Assembly (NCBI RefSeq): GCF_000745315.1
Contig: NZ_JQNQ01000001.1
Span: forward strand, 3,224,001 to 3,288,000
Reading direction: 5' to 3'
Length of the DNA: 64,000 bases
From: Salegentibacter sp. Hel_I_6
GTDB taxonomy: Bacteria; Bacteroidota; Bacteroidia; Flavobacteriales; Flavobacteriaceae
Shown here: positions 10,265 to 20,018 of the stretch, piece by piece
Layout: each line of letters opens with the position of its first letter
How positions within the stretch are numbered: position 1 is the first letter of the stretch
The notes under the pieces: model-generated
What the model saw: only the letters and a program-made list of their open reading frames with translations
What the model was told of the DNA's origin: nothing
The model's database searches: none
Program-made: the position numbers and the translations under genes

Positions 10265-11629
10265 ATGCACACCATAGATATGGATTTGGTAGAAATGACT
10301 CTAGACGTTATGAAATATACCATAGACCGTATCTCCAATATTACTCCCGAAATGGGAGCTCCCAAAAAAGAAGAAGAATTATTTAGAATTGTTGGAGAAA
10401 CCGTAACTCCGGAAGGGATTGGTGGAGAAAATGCTTTTCAGCTTTTTCGTGATGTTTTGGTGAAAGCCACGGTGCCAATAGATCACCCAAGGCATTTGGC
10501 CTTTGTACCCGCGGCACCAACCCGGGCAGCCATTATGTTCGATTTAGTGACTTCGGCTTCCAGTATTCACGGGGCTTACTGGATGGAAGGTGCCGGTGGA
10601 ATTTTTTGTGAAAACCAGGCGATGAAATGGCTGGTTTCGCTTACCGGTTTACCCGAAGGTGCTTTTGGCGTTTTTACCAGTGGCGGTACAGCTGCAAATC
10701 TTTCGGCTATGGTAGCGGCTCGTGAAGAATGGCGTGCTCGCGATAGTCAGAATGTGGGTAAAAAAGCTTTGTTGCTTACTTCCCACGGGGCGCATAGTTC
10801 TATTCAGGCAATGGCGAAAGTGATTGATGCCGATGTAGTTATGATAGATTGTGAAGAAGAAAATCTTACCGGCAGGGAATTACAAAATGGTATTAACGAA
10901 CTGGAGGAAAAAGATAGAAACCGACTTTTTGCTGTAGTGGCTACCGGCGGAACCACGAATGCCGGTATAATAGATCAATTAGATACCATCGCCGATGTTT
11001 GCGAAAAGGAGCAGGTTTGGTTTCACGTAGATTGTGCTTATGGCGGTGGGGCTTTGGCTGCGCCTTCGGTGAGGCATTTATTTAACGGAATTGAACGCGC
11101 CGATAGTATTACCATAGATCCGCATAAATGGTTGTTTTCTCCTTACGATTGTGGTGCTGTAATATATAAGGATCTGGAGCTGGCCAAAAATGCTCACTCA
11201 CAAAAGGGCGCTTATTTAGAAATTTTTAAAGATGAAGGTGCTGATGGTTTTAATCCCGCCGATTATCAAATTCAGTTAACAAGAAGAATTAGAGGGATGC
11301 CGCTTTGGTTTTCACTCGCGATGCATGGTACCAATATATACCGGCAGGCCATTGAAACCGGAATTGAACTTGCAAAAAAAGCCGCTAAAAAGATTGAACA
11401 GCGAGATAACCTGGAGTTAGTAAGGCCAGCGAGTTTATCGGTGGTTCTATTTCGAAGGAAAGGATGGAGTCCTGAAGAATATAAAGACTGGACGTATAAA
11501 AATCATCGTGATGGTTTAGCGCTGGTCACCCCAACCACCTGGAAGAAAGAAACCGTAATTCGTTTTTGTTTTATTAATCCAGATACTACTGAAGAGGATA
11601 TTGATATGATTTTAGATACGTTGGATTAA
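10265..11629 (+). CDS. Pyridoxal-phosphate-dependent decarboxylase, group II
   Basis: A cytosolic decarboxylase of the aromatic-L-amino-acid / glutamate / diaminobutyrate group; the exact substrate cannot be read from the sequence. The 454-residue protein shows FTSGGTAANLSAM (cofactor phosphate region), HVDCAYGG with the PLP-pyridine Asp (about residue 256) and the Schiff-base lysine in DPHKWLF (K288). C-terminal elements are RRIRGMPLWFSLAMHG and VIRFCFINP. The ATG at 10265, one base after the bshC stop, is chosen over a TTG inside bshC. The tight spacing suggests co-transcription with bshC. Confidence 0.9.
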   Translation: MHTIDMDLVEMTLDVMKYTIDRISNITPEMGAPKKEEELFRIVGETVTPEGIGGENAFQLFRDVLVKATVPIDHPRHLAFVPAAPTRAAIMFDLVTSASSIHGAYWMEGAGGIFCENQAMKWLVSLTGLPEGAFGVFTSGGTAANLSAMVAAREEWRARDSQNVGKKALLLTSHGAHSSIQAMAKVIDADVVMIDCEEENLTGRELQNGINELEEKDRNRLFAVVATGGTTNAGIIDQLDTIADVCEKEQVWFHVDCAYGGGALAAPSVRHLFNGIERADSITIDPHKWLFSPYDCGAVIYKDLELAKNAHSQKGAYLEIFKDEGADGFNPADYQIQLTRRIRGMPLWFSLAMHGTNIYRQAIETGIELAKKAAKKIEQRDNLELVRPASLSVVLFRRKGWSPEEYKDWTYKNHRDGLALVTPTTWKKETVIRFCFINPDTTEEDIDMILDTLD

Positions 11630-11670
11630 AGTTATATAAGAGGGACCTGTCTAAAAAATATTTTTTAGTT

Positions 11671-11748
11671 GTCATCCTGAATTTATTTCAGGATCTAAGC
11701 TATGGGTAGCTAAAACATGTTATAAGCTGAAACAAGTTCAGCTTGACG
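11671..11748. repeat. Palindromic intergenic repeat, copy 2
   Basis: Same structure as 8464-8536: a TCCTGAATTTATTTCAGGA hairpin, a variable middle, and AGCTGAAACAAGTTCAGCTT followed by GACG. It lies between two convergent genes. Confidence 0.65.
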
Positions 11749-11778
11749 TATAGAGATCTTTCTAAATAACCACTTTCG

Positions 11779-12504
11779 TTATTCAATCTCATAATCTAAC
11801 CGCATTGTAATAGATGCGGTTTTCTTTTTATCGGCGGTGTTGTAGGTTCCACTCCAGCTGTAATCTTCGCCGCTGTTTTGTCCGGTGATCTGGAAAACGC
11901 CCATATTGGCATTTTTTAATTCGCCTAAGCTTCCCCCGCTATTTTCGGCAATTCGTTCTGCTCTTAACCGAGCATCCTCGGTAGCTTTGGAGATCATTTC
12001 AATTTTAAGATCGGCTATTTTAGTATAATAATATCTTGGTGGCGTAGAATTAAACTGCACGCCTTTATTGAGTAATTCAGTAATCTCGCGCGCAACTCCT
12101 TCCACCAATTCTACATCATTAGATTCAATTTTTACATTTTGGGTAAGTTGATAACCCTGAAAAATGCTACCTACATAATTTCCATTTTGGTATTGATTTT
12201 CACGCTGCTCTGAAGTTTGTACAGAATTAAACACGATATTTTCTTCGCTAATTCCTTTATCAATAAGGTAAGTTCTAACAGTTTCCTTATCCCGGTTTAA
12301 TTCATTGTAGGCCTGTTCCAGATTTGCGCTCATTCGGCTAAAACTGCCTTCCCATACAATTAGATCTGAGGTGAAATTTTCACTTCCTGAGCCGGTTACC
12401 GAGATCACGCCGTCTGGATTTGCACGACTTACATAAGATTCTCCCAGGAACCACGCAGCAAGTACAATGGCGATGGCAAATATTATGGCACTTATATATT
12501 TCAT
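11779..12504 (-). CDS. SIMPL domain (DUF541) protein, membrane-anchored
   Basis: A 241-residue envelope protein. One N-terminal hydrophobic segment (about residues 4-20) acts as uncleaved anchor or signal. The SIMPL domain starts VISVTGSGSENFTSDLIVWEGSFSR-like and includes LNRDKETVRTYLIDKGI, and KATEDARLRAERIAENSGGSLGEL near the C-terminus. These are the hallmark repeats of the BP26/OMP28 family, which forms ring oligomers in the periplasm. The biochemical role is not established. It is divergent from guaA, with an 84-bp gap. Confidence 0.85.
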   Translation of the reverse strand: MKYISAIIFAIAIVLAAWFLGESYVSRANPDGVISVTGSGSENFTSDLIVWEGSFSRMSANLEQAYNELNRDKETVRTYLIDKGISEENIVFNSVQTSEQRENQYQNGNYVGSIFQGYQLTQNVKIESNDVELVEGVAREITELLNKGVQFNSTPPRYYYTKIADLKIEMISKATEDARLRAERIAENSGGSLGELKNANMGVFQITGQNSGEDYSWSGTYNTADKKKTASITMRLDYEIE

Positions 12505-12588
12505 TTTTGATAAAATTTTATTCAGAATAAAGATAGAAAATAAACCCGCTGGTTATTTTATTTTTGGCTCAAATTCTTACTTTTGCTT

Positions 12589-14121
12589 ATGCAAAAAAAC
12601 GTACTCATTTTAGACTTCGGCTCGCAGTACACGCAACTGATTGCAAGGCGTGTAAGAGAACTCAATATTTACTGCGAAATTGTTCCATTCAACAAAATTC
12701 CAGACGATATTTCAAGCTTTAAAGCGGTAATCCTTTCAGGGAGTCCGTTTTCTGTTCGGGGGGAAGATGCTCCGCATCCTGATCTCTCTAAGATTCGTGG
12801 AAAACTGCCAATTTTGGCCGTTTGTTATGGAGCGCAGTATTTTGCTCATTTTCATGGCGGAAAAGTTGAAGCTTCGGAAACCAGGGAATATGGAAGAGCA
12901 AATCTTTCGGTAATAAAAGATGGTGAAACCTTGTTTGATGGGATTATGGAAAACTCACAGGTTTGGATGAGCCATAGTGATACCATAAAAGAATTGCCGG
13001 CTAACAGCGTGAGAATTGCCAGTACTACAGATGTTTTGAATGCAGCTTACCGAATTGAGGGCGAACAAACTTTTGGAATACAATTTCATCCTGAAGTTTA
13101 TCACTCTACCGACGGGAAGCAATTGCTGGAAAACTTTTTAGTGAAAATTGCCGATGTAGCCCAAACCTGGACTCCGGGTAAATTTGTTGATCTAACGGTT
13201 TCAGAATTAAAAGAAAAAATAGGAGACGATAAAGTAGTCTTAGGTTTAAGTGGTGGCGTAGATTCTAGTGTTGCTGCGGTTTTATTGCATAAAGCCATCG
13301 GGAAGAACCTGTATTGCATCTTTGTAAATAACGGTTTGCTTCGTAAAGGAGAATTTGAAAGTGTTTTAGACCAGTATAAAGATATGGGGCTAAACGTGAA
13401 GGGAGTTGATGCTTCGGCACGATTTCTGGATGCCCTTGCAGGAGTAAGCGATCCAGAAGAAAAACGAAAAGCTATTGGAAATGCGTTTATTGAAGTTTTT
13501 GATGACGAAGCGCACCAAATAAAAGACGTAACCTGGCTGGCACAGGGAACCATTTATCCCGATGTTATTGAATCGGTTTCGGTAAATGGCGGACCTTCAG
13601 CAACAATAAAGTCGCATCATAATGTTGGCGGATTACCAGATTTTATGAAGCTAAAGATCGTGGAGCCTCTTAAAATGATCTTTAAAGATGAAGTGCGAAG
13701 AGTAGGTGCCGAAATGGGAATTGATAAGGATTTATTAGGAAGGCATCCATTTCCAGGCCCGGGACTGGCCATTAGAATATTAGGAGATATTACGGCTGAA
13801 AAAGTGCGTATTTTGCAGGAAGTAGATCATATTTTTATCCAGGGTTTAAGAGACTGGATGTTGTATGATAAAGTTTGGCAGGCCGGCGCAATACTTTTAC
13901 CGGTAAGCTCGGTAGGAGTAATGGGAGACGAGCGCACCTACGAAAAAGTAGTTGCTCTAAGAGCGGTAGAATCTACCGACGGAATGACTGCAGATTGGGT
14001 GAATTTACCTTACGAATTTTTGCAAAAAACCTCGAATACTATAATAAATCGGGTTAAGGGCGTTAATAGAGTAGTGTATGATATAAGCTCAAAGCCACCG
14101 GCTACTATTGAATGGGAATAA
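12589..14121 (+). CDS. guaA: GMP synthase (glutamine-hydrolysing)
   Basis: Converts XMP to GMP using ATP and glutamine-derived ammonia in purine synthesis. The 510-residue protein has three parts. The class I amidotransferase has nucleophile C79 in AVCYGAQ and a downstream HPE in IQFHPEVYH. The ATP-pyrophosphatase has the P-loop LSGGVDSS (about residues 220-227). The dimerization domain ends in KPPATIEWE, the typical GuaA C-terminus. The ATG at 12589 fits the family start (MQKNVLILDFGSQYTQ) better than the TTG at 12583. Length is close to the usual ~520 residues. Confidence 0.98.
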   Translation: MQKNVLILDFGSQYTQLIARRVRELNIYCEIVPFNKIPDDISSFKAVILSGSPFSVRGEDAPHPDLSKIRGKLPILAVCYGAQYFAHFHGGKVEASETREYGRANLSVIKDGETLFDGIMENSQVWMSHSDTIKELPANSVRIASTTDVLNAAYRIEGEQTFGIQFHPEVYHSTDGKQLLENFLVKIADVAQTWTPGKFVDLTVSELKEKIGDDKVVLGLSGGVDSSVAAVLLHKAIGKNLYCIFVNNGLLRKGEFESVLDQYKDMGLNVKGVDASARFLDALAGVSDPEEKRKAIGNAFIEVFDDEAHQIKDVTWLAQGTIYPDVIESVSVNGGPSATIKSHHNVGGLPDFMKLKIVEPLKMIFKDEVRRVGAEMGIDKDLLGRHPFPGPGLAIRILGDITAEKVRILQEVDHIFIQGLRDWMLYDKVWQAGAILLPVSSVGVMGDERTYEKVVALRAVESTDGMTADWVNLPYEFLQKTSNTIINRVKGVNRVVYDISSKPPATIEWE

Positions 14122-14143
14122 GATTTTCAGCTTAATTAAATTA

Positions 14144-16129
14144 ATGAATATGAAATACCTTTTAATACTTTGCTTTTTATTTCAGCTGTCCACTCTTACG
14201 GCCTCAGCCCAGGAATTTAAATACCATACGGTAGAAGCCGGAGAGACTGTTTATAGCATCGCTAAATCTTATAATATTTCTGAAGATGCGATCTTTAAAT
14301 ATAATCCTGATGCTAAAGCCAATAGTTTAGAGGTATCATCAAAATTAGTAATCCCGCTAAGCCAAAAGGAAAAAGCTTCAGCTGAAGGCGATGATGTTCA
14401 GTTTATAACACATACCGTGAAGCGCAAAGAAACTCTTTACCGAATTTCTAAGGATTACAATGTTGAAATTGACGAAATTAAGCGGTTTAACAAACATCTT
14501 TATTCTGAAGAATTACAGCGAGGTGAGGAAATTTTAATTCCGCAGCGGAAAAAAGGTACTGCAAATACCGAAATATCCTCTTCAAAAGATTTGGATATGC
14601 CAGCCGCTAATAAATCACAAGCTTCTGAAACCCGTGAACACGTTGTTTTACCCAAGGAGACCAAATATGGAATTGCCCGTAAGTATGGGCTAACTGTAAA
14701 AGAACTTGAAGAATTAAATCCTAAAGTAGAAGTTTTACAGCCCGGTATCATGATAAAAGTTGGTACTGATGTCCTGGACGAACCCGTAATCTTAACCGAT
14801 GAGGTATTTGAATTTTATGAAGTAAAACCAAAGGAAACCTTATTTGGCTTATCTCGTAAGTTTGATGTTCCGCAAGACTCACTTATATCTTTAAACCCTG
14901 CTTTAGAAGATGGATTGAAAACTGGAATGGTTTTAAAAGTTCCAAATACGGGCGAGGGAGAAGGTAATCTGGAAGCTGGAGAAACCGAAGAGCTTAAAAG
15001 TGATGTAGAAGAAGATGATGATATACGTTTAGATCTTACCGATAAACTAAATAATTTTGATACTAAGGAACTCGTAGTATTATTGCCTTATAGCTTAAAT
15101 AATATAGATAGCGATTCTACTTCAAGCTATAAAGATGCAATTCTGGATGATCGCGTTCTGCGTATTTCTCTAGATTTTTATAGCGGTGTACTTATGGCGG
15201 TTGAAAAGGCAAAAGAACTTGGGATTTCTACTCGTCTAAGAACGTATGATACTCGCAGAAATGTTCAGGATGTGACCAATTTGATCAATTCTAATGATTT
15301 TACCAATGTAGATGCGGTAATTGGCCCGTTATTACAAAATACTATTGAAGCCACAGCTTCAAAATTAGCAACTTATAATGTTCCGGTAATTAGCCCTATT
15401 TCAAATCGTAAAATGCGTTCTTATCAAAATTTGTTTCAGTCGCGTCCTACTGATGAAATTTTGAAAGAAACAATGCTAAGTTATTTAGGGAGAAATGCGA
15501 TAGGGAAAAATGTAATCATAATTGCAGATGGTGCGAAAAACGAGGTTAAAAATGAGCTTACCCAAATTTTACCAAATTCTAGAGTGATAATTCCTTCTGA
15601 AGGATATATAAGTGCCGATAAAATTAGAGGTACGCTTTCTGAAAATCAGGAAAATTGGGTGATTTTAGAATCTTCCAATATTGGATTGTTAAGCAGCGCT
15701 ACTTCAGCCTTAAATAGGTTGGCAAGGGGTCACAATATAAAACTATTTACTACCGATAGAAATAGTGGTTTTGAAGATGATATTGTAGATAATCAACATT
15801 TGGGAAGACTTAATTTTCATTACCCTTCTGTAGATAAGGAATTTGATCATGCTTATTCTGGAGACTTACTGGAAAAATACAGGGAAGATTACGATATGGT
15901 TCCCAGTCAATATGTAATTAGAGGTTATGATCTTACTTTAGATATTTTACTTAGGCTGGCTTCTGCAAAAGATCTTTATGAATCTTTTGAAAAGCATACT
16001 GGTTTTACCGAGTATCATGAGAATAAATTCCATTATACCTCAAAGCGGGATGGCGGTTTTTATAACGATGCCGTTTATATTATGAATATGGATGAAGAAC
16101 TTAATTTAAACGTTGCTAATGACCAGTAA
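14144..16129 (+). CDS. LysM-repeat lipid/cell-wall-binding protein with periplasmic-binding-protein-like domain
   Basis: A 661-residue secreted protein. The signal peptide ends about ASAQE. Four LysM peptidoglycan-binding modules follow: YHTVEAGETVYSIAKSYNI, THTVKRKETLYRISKDYNV, EHVVLPKETKYGIARKYGL and FYEVKPKETLFGLSRKFDV. An acidic linker then leads to a ligand-binding-like domain of the Leu/Ile/Val-binding-protein fold (VVLLPYS, VDAVIGPLLQ, NVPVISPIS). The combination is common in Bacteroidota, probably anchoring a sensor or envelope factor to peptidoglycan. The ATG at 14144 is chosen because a signal peptide follows; a TTG at 14108 would overlap guaA. Confidence 0.85.
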   Translation: MNMKYLLILCFLFQLSTLTASAQEFKYHTVEAGETVYSIAKSYNISEDAIFKYNPDAKANSLEVSSKLVIPLSQKEKASAEGDDVQFITHTVKRKETLYRISKDYNVEIDEIKRFNKHLYSEELQRGEEILIPQRKKGTANTEISSSKDLDMPAANKSQASETREHVVLPKETKYGIARKYGLTVKELEELNPKVEVLQPGIMIKVGTDVLDEPVILTDEVFEFYEVKPKETLFGLSRKFDVPQDSLISLNPALEDGLKTGMVLKVPNTGEGEGNLEAGETEELKSDVEEDDDIRLDLTDKLNNFDTKELVVLLPYSLNNIDSDSTSSYKDAILDDRVLRISLDFYSGVLMAVEKAKELGISTRLRTYDTRRNVQDVTNLINSNDFTNVDAVIGPLLQNTIEATASKLATYNVPVISPISNRKMRSYQNLFQSRPTDEILKETMLSYLGRNAIGKNVIIIADGAKNEVKNELTQILPNSRVIIPSEGYISADKIRGTLSENQENWVILESSNIGLLSSATSALNRLARGHNIKLFTTDRNSGFEDDIVDNQHLGRLNFHYPSVDKEFDHAYSGDLLEKYREDYDMVPSQYVIRGYDLTLDILLRLASAKDLYESFEKHTGFTEYHENKFHYTSKRDGGFYNDAVYIMNMDEELNLNVANDQ

Positions 16130-16520
16130 AGTAGTTTACCGCGGAGACTTGAGAACCGAAGCTGTGCATTTACAAAGCGGTTCAGAAATCATAACCGATG
16201 CGCCTGTAGATAATCACGGAAAGGGTGAAGCTTTTTCACCAACAGATACCGTAGCCACTGCTTTAGCCAGTTGTATGCTTACAGTTATGGGTATTAAAGC
16301 CGAAGACCTTAAACTAAGTTTGAATGGAACCAGTGCTGAGGTAACTAAAACCATGGCGACTAATCCCAGGCGAATTTCTAAAGTAGAGATTAAAATTACT
16401 TTCCCAGAAACCTATTCTGAAAAATCCAGGAAGGTCTTGGAAAATACGGCAAAAACCTGTCCCGTTTTGGAAAGCTTGCATCCCGATATGGAAAAGATAA
16501 TTAGCTTTAATTATTTATGA
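16119..16520 (+). CDS. OsmC-family peroxiredoxin-like protein
   Basis: A 133-residue OsmC/Ohr-fold protein that reduces organic peroxides through two cysteines. The two sites are visible in TALASCMLTVMG (about residue 50) and ENTAKTCPVLESLHPD (about 112), with a family Glu in GIKAED. The ATG at 16119 lies 11 bases before the stop of the LysM gene, and its own stop overlaps the next gene by four bases (ATGA). The three therefore look like one operon. The alternative TTG at 16113 is unlikely. Confidence 0.88.
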   Translation: MTSKVVYRGDLRTEAVHLQSGSEIITDAPVDNHGKGEAFSPTDTVATALASCMLTVMGIKAEDLKLSLNGTSAEVTKTMATNPRRISKVEIKITFPETYSEKSRKVLENTAKTCPVLESLHPDMEKIISFNYL

Positions 16521-17059
16521 GAATTTCGTTTTTTCTGCTAATCTTCATTCTTGTTATTCCATTAATGGCGCAGGAAAATGAAAAATTAAGCTGGGCAGAA
16601 AATAGAGTTTTAAGCTGGGATGATTTTAAAGCAAGTCCTAAAAAGCACCTTCCTTATAAAGCAAATACCAATTCCGGACTATCCTTTTCCTGGAATGCTA
16701 CGCAAAGCAATCAAGGAATAGAACTTAATTACGAAGTAGGAAGTAATTTTTATCCAAACCGTTCCTGGGTTAAGGAAATTGAGGAAGTAGATTACTTACT
16801 TGCCCACGAACAATTGCATTTTGATATTACCGAACTGCACGCCCGGAAACTTAGAAAAGCCTTAAGCAATTATGAGCCTGCAGCCAGTAAGATTAAAAAA
16901 GAACTAAATGCTTTGTATGCTGAAATTGAAAAGCAGCACCGGAAAATGCAAACTGAATTTGATAAAGAAAGCAACCACAGTTTAAACAAAGAAGCCGAAT
17001 TGAAGTGGCGTATCTTTGTTCAAGAAGAATTGGAACAACTAAGCGCCTACTCAAGCTAA
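16517..17059 (+). CDS. Secreted DUF922-like putative metalloprotease
   Basis: A 180-residue secreted protein with signal peptide (about residues 1-18, ending PLMAQ). It has the motif LLAHEQLHFDITELHARKLR, a zinc-peptidase-like HExxH variant (HEQLH, about residue 94) followed by a conserved helix; this matches the DUF922 type. Upstream, LSWDDFKASP is also typical of the family. Activity is inferred, not known. The gene starts in ATGA overlap with osmC, and its 3' end overlaps the convergent nitronate monooxygenase gene by four bases. Confidence 0.72.
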   Translation: MRISFFLLIFILVIPLMAQENEKLSWAENRVLSWDDFKASPKKHLPYKANTNSGLSFSWNATQSNQGIELNYEVGSNFYPNRSWVKEIEEVDYLLAHEQLHFDITELHARKLRKALSNYEPAASKIKKELNALYAEIEKQHRKMQTEFDKESNHSLNKEAELKWRIFVQEELEQLSAYSS

Positions 17060-18000
17060 AAATTAGAAACTTCCTGTTTGGCAGTTTCAAATTCCTCCAG
17101 CATTTCTTTTACAATTTCTGCGGCAGGTTTAATTTCATGAATTAATCCTGAAATCTGGCCTATTTCGAGTTCCCCTTCTTCCAAATCACCTTCAAACATT
17201 CCTTTTTTAGCCCTGGCACGTCCTAGAAGTTCTATAAGTTCTTGTTTTGAAGGATTAGTTGTATATAATTTTTGAATATCATCAAAGAACTTATTCTTCA
17301 GCAGTCTTACAGGTGCCAACTCTTTTAGGGTAAGTTTGGTGTCACCTTCCTGCGCTTTCACCACCATTTCTTTAAAATTCTTATGAGAAGAAGCTTCGGG
17401 GCTGGCAACAAATCGGCTACCTACCTGTACGGCATCGGCGCCTAAAACCATCGCTGCCAACATTCCTCGCCCTGTGGCAATTCCGCCTGCGGCAATCAAT
17501 GGGATATTGATTTTTTCTTTCACCATAGGGATTAAGGTGAAGGTAGTAGTTTCGTCCCTACCATTATGCCCGCCGGCTTCAAAACCTTCAGCAACAATAG
17601 CATCAACACCAGCTTCTTCAGATTTAATGGCAAATTTCACCCCGCTTACCACGTGTACCACTTTAATGCCGTGATCCTGTAAATGCTTTGTCCAGGTTTT
17701 AGGGTTTCCAGCAGAAGTAAAAACAATTTCCACTTTCTCCTGGATAATGATTTCCATGATCTTATCAACATCAGGGTAGAGGAGCGGCACATTAACCGCA
17801 AAAGGTTTATCGGTTGCTTTTTTGCACTTTTCAATGTGTTCTTTAAGAATTTCAGGATACATAGAGCCTGCACCAATAATCCCTAATCCACCAGCATTAC
17901 TCACGGCGCTGGCGAGTTTCCAGCCACTGGCCCAAACCATTCCGGCCTGGATAATTGGATATTGAATATTAAAAAGTTGTGTGATCTTATTGTTGGGCAT
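17056..18000 (-). CDS. Nitronate monooxygenase / FabK-like flavoenzyme
   Basis: A 314-residue TIM-barrel FMN enzyme that oxidises alkyl nitronates or acts as an enoyl-ACP reductase-like protein. Visible motifs are YPIIQAGMVWASG (N-terminal FMN pocket), GGLGIIGAGSM, AEGFEAGGHNG with the probable catalytic His (about residue 145), and the phosphate-binding AAGGIATGRGMLAAMVLGA followed by DAVQVGSRF. Nitronate monooxygenase is the safer call because the FabK-specific context is absent. It lies 21 bases downstream of mnmA on the same strand, so co-transcription is likely. Confidence 0.85.
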   Translation of the reverse strand: MPNNKITQLFNIQYPIIQAGMVWASGWKLASAVSNAGGLGIIGAGSMYPEILKEHIEKCKKATDKPFAVNVPLLYPDVDKIMEIIIQEKVEIVFTSAGNPKTWTKHLQDHGIKVVHVVSGVKFAIKSEEAGVDAIVAEGFEAGGHNGRDETTTFTLIPMVKEKINIPLIAAGGIATGRGMLAAMVLGADAVQVGSRFVASPEASSHKNFKEMVVKAQEGDTKLTLKELAPVRLLKNKFFDDIQKLYTTNPSKQELIELLGRARAKKGMFEGDLEEGELEIGQISGLIHEIKPAAEIVKEMLEEFETAKQEVSNF

Positions 18001-18021
18001 TTGCTTTAATTTTCTCCGAAT

Positions 18022-19212
18022 TTAAGAAATAACACCCGAACCTAATAATTCTTCGCCATTATACCAGGCCACAAATTGGCCTTCGGTTATTGAGGCCTGT
18101 GCGTCTTCAAAAACCACATACATTCCATTTTCGGTTTGATGTAAAATGGCATTTTGAAGCGGTTGGCGATAACGAATCCTGGCTTTCACTTTTAAACTTT
18201 CATCGGCATTAATTGCAAGATCTTTTCTTACCCAATGCACTTCATCTTTATTTATAAATAGCGCTTTTCTATATATTCCCGGATGGTTTTTTCCCTGTCC
18301 TGTATAGATTACATTTTCTTCCACATCGGTATCTATTACAAATAGTGGTTCTGGAGTTCCACCCACGGCAAGACCTTTTCGTTGACCTTTGGTAAAGTAA
18401 TGTGCACCCTGATGTTTTCCTACAACTTTTCCGTCTTTAGCAGCATATTCATATTTCCTGGAAAGAAATTCCAGTTCTTCTTTTTTGTTGCTGAAATCAG
18501 GAGTTTCGGTAGCGTAAATATCCTTTTCGGCTTCAATTTCTACAATTTCGCCCTCTTTAGGTTGCAATTTCTGCTGAAGGAAATCAGGCAAACGTACTTT
18601 TCCTATAAAGCATAATCCCTGGGAATCTTTTTTATTTGCAGTTACCAGGTTTTGCTCCGAAGCAATTTTTCTTACTTCAGATTTTTGCAATTCCCCAATA
18701 GGAAATAAGGTTTTAGAAAGCTGTTCTTGCGTTAGCTGGCATAAAAAGTAAGACTGATCTTTATTATTATCTTTTCCGGAAAGTAATTGATAAACGGTTT
18801 CCCCGTTTTCCTTAATTTCTCCTTTTCGGCAATAATGACCTGTGGCTACATAATCGGCACCTAAAGAAAGCGCGATTTTCATAAAAACGTCGAATTTGAT
18901 CTCGCGATTACATAAAACATCGGGGTTTGGCGTGCGGCCGCGCTCATATTCGTTGAACATATAATCTACAATACGTTCTTTATATTGTTCGCTAAGGTCT
19001 ACGGTTTGAAAAGGAATCCCCAGTTTATCGGCTACCATCATTGCATCATTGCTATCGTCCAGCCAGGGGCATTCATCAGAAATAGTTACCGAATCGTCGT
19101 GCCAGTTCTTCATAAAGAGACCAATTACCTCATAACCCTGCTCTTGCAAAAGATATGCTGAAACACTGGAATCTACACCGCCCGATAAACCAACTACTAC
19201 TTTCTTTTTCAT
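18022..19212 (-). CDS. mnmA: tRNA-specific 2-thiouridylase
   Basis: Adds sulfur to U34 of tRNA-Lys, -Glu and -Gln, improving codon reading. The 396-residue protein begins with the PP-loop GLSGGVDSSVSAYLL (residues 8-22). It carries the first catalytic Cys in TPNPDVLCNREIKF (about 102) and the second in DSQGLCFIG (about 202), which form the persulfide/disulfide pair. A C-terminal beta-barrel runs GKNHPG...ARIRYRQP. A long insert near 235-255 (EKDIYATETPDFSNKKEEL) is typical for Bacteroidota. All key residues are present. Confidence 0.97.
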   Translation of the reverse strand: MKKKVVVGLSGGVDSSVSAYLLQEQGYEVIGLFMKNWHDDSVTISDECPWLDDSNDAMMVADKLGIPFQTVDLSEQYKERIVDYMFNEYERGRTPNPDVLCNREIKFDVFMKIALSLGADYVATGHYCRKGEIKENGETVYQLLSGKDNNKDQSYFLCQLTQEQLSKTLFPIGELQKSEVRKIASEQNLVTANKKDSQGLCFIGKVRLPDFLQQKLQPKEGEIVEIEAEKDIYATETPDFSNKKEELEFLSRKYEYAAKDGKVVGKHQGAHYFTKGQRKGLAVGGTPEPLFVIDTDVEENVIYTGQGKNHPGIYRKALFINKDEVHWVRKDLAINADESLKVKARIRYRQPLQNAILHQTENGMYVVFEDAQASITEGQFVAWYNGEELLGSGVIS

Positions 19213-19316
19213 AAATACTGAATTGAGATCTTTCCCGCATAAAGTCGGAAAAGAAGCTGCAAAATTACGAAAATTTAATAGAAAGGTTTAGGAGATGCAA
19301 AATGCTGGCAATAAAA

Positions 19317-19351
19317 AAAGCGGTTTAAAATGTAGATTTTCAAACCGCTTT
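19317..19351 (-). terminator. Rho-independent terminator
   Basis: Ten-base stem AAAGCGGTTT / AAACCGCTTT with a 15-base loop. Read on the minus strand it is followed by a run of seven T. It lies just after the stop of the minus-strand lipoprotein gene. Confidence 0.8.
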
Positions 19352-19369
19352 ATTAAAATTATAGTGAAC

Positions 19370-19789
19370 TTATCTTTTTTCAAAAATTACTGAAGCCGCT
19401 GGAAATATTAATGGTGTAAAAGTAAATTCTGAGTTATCAGAGTTGAAGCTTACGTTACCATTAATGTTATCTAAATCAAAATTTTCTAAACCCTCAATAG
19501 GTAATGAAAATGTATAAATTTCACCGTCCCTTTCCCATACACTATTGGTTTCATCGGCAAGAGTACAAGGGTTACTAGAACCCACATAATATTCAGAGTT
19601 AGTCGTTTTATCACTATTAAACGTAATAGATGATTCTCGGTTGCAGGTGCTTAATTCAAAATTAGGAATTCCGTTTGCTTCAGCGATATACCAAGTTCCT
19701 AAAATATTTTCTTCTCCGTTGGCATCATCATCATTGCTACAAGATATAAATAGCGCAAAACTAAAAAGCAATAGAAAAAGTTTCTTCAT
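19370..19789 (-). CDS. Lipocalin-like lipoprotein
   Basis: A 139-residue lipoprotein with MKKLFLLLFSFALFISCSNDDD (lipobox FISC plus acidic run, a Flavobacteria surface-export-like signal). The mature part has ILGTWYIAE at the start and a later EFTFTPLIFPAASVIFEKR strand, a small beta-barrel pattern of the lipocalin-like family. An in-frame upstream ATG would add 33 residues before the signal, so the start is set at 19789. Ligand unknown. Confidence 0.75.
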   Translation of the reverse strand: MKKLFLLLFSFALFISCSNDDDANGEENILGTWYIAEANGIPNFELSTCNRESSITFNSDKTTNSEYYVGSSNPCTLADETNSVWERDGEIYTFSLPIEGLENFDLDNINGNVSFNSDNSEFTFTPLIFPAASVIFEKR

Positions 19790-20018
19790 AATATAGATTT
19801 TGTTTTTTGTAAATATATTCAAATTTAAATACGTCTTAAAATAAAGCGTTGAGAAGTGTTTTTTATTGTTTAAGAATTTTAAATACAATTATTTTGCTGT
19901 TTAGGACAAAACCAATAAGTTTAAACATTTAACTATTGTTTGTTAATTATTAACAAACAATAAACAAAATATAACATACATCTCCGTTACTTTTACAGCA
20001 TAACTAAAACTTAGAATT

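Noticed and set aside
12579..12586. TACTTTTG as promoter of guaA
   Set aside because: A start site 6-7 bases further would lie after the ATG, and no -33 TTTG at proper spacing is present.
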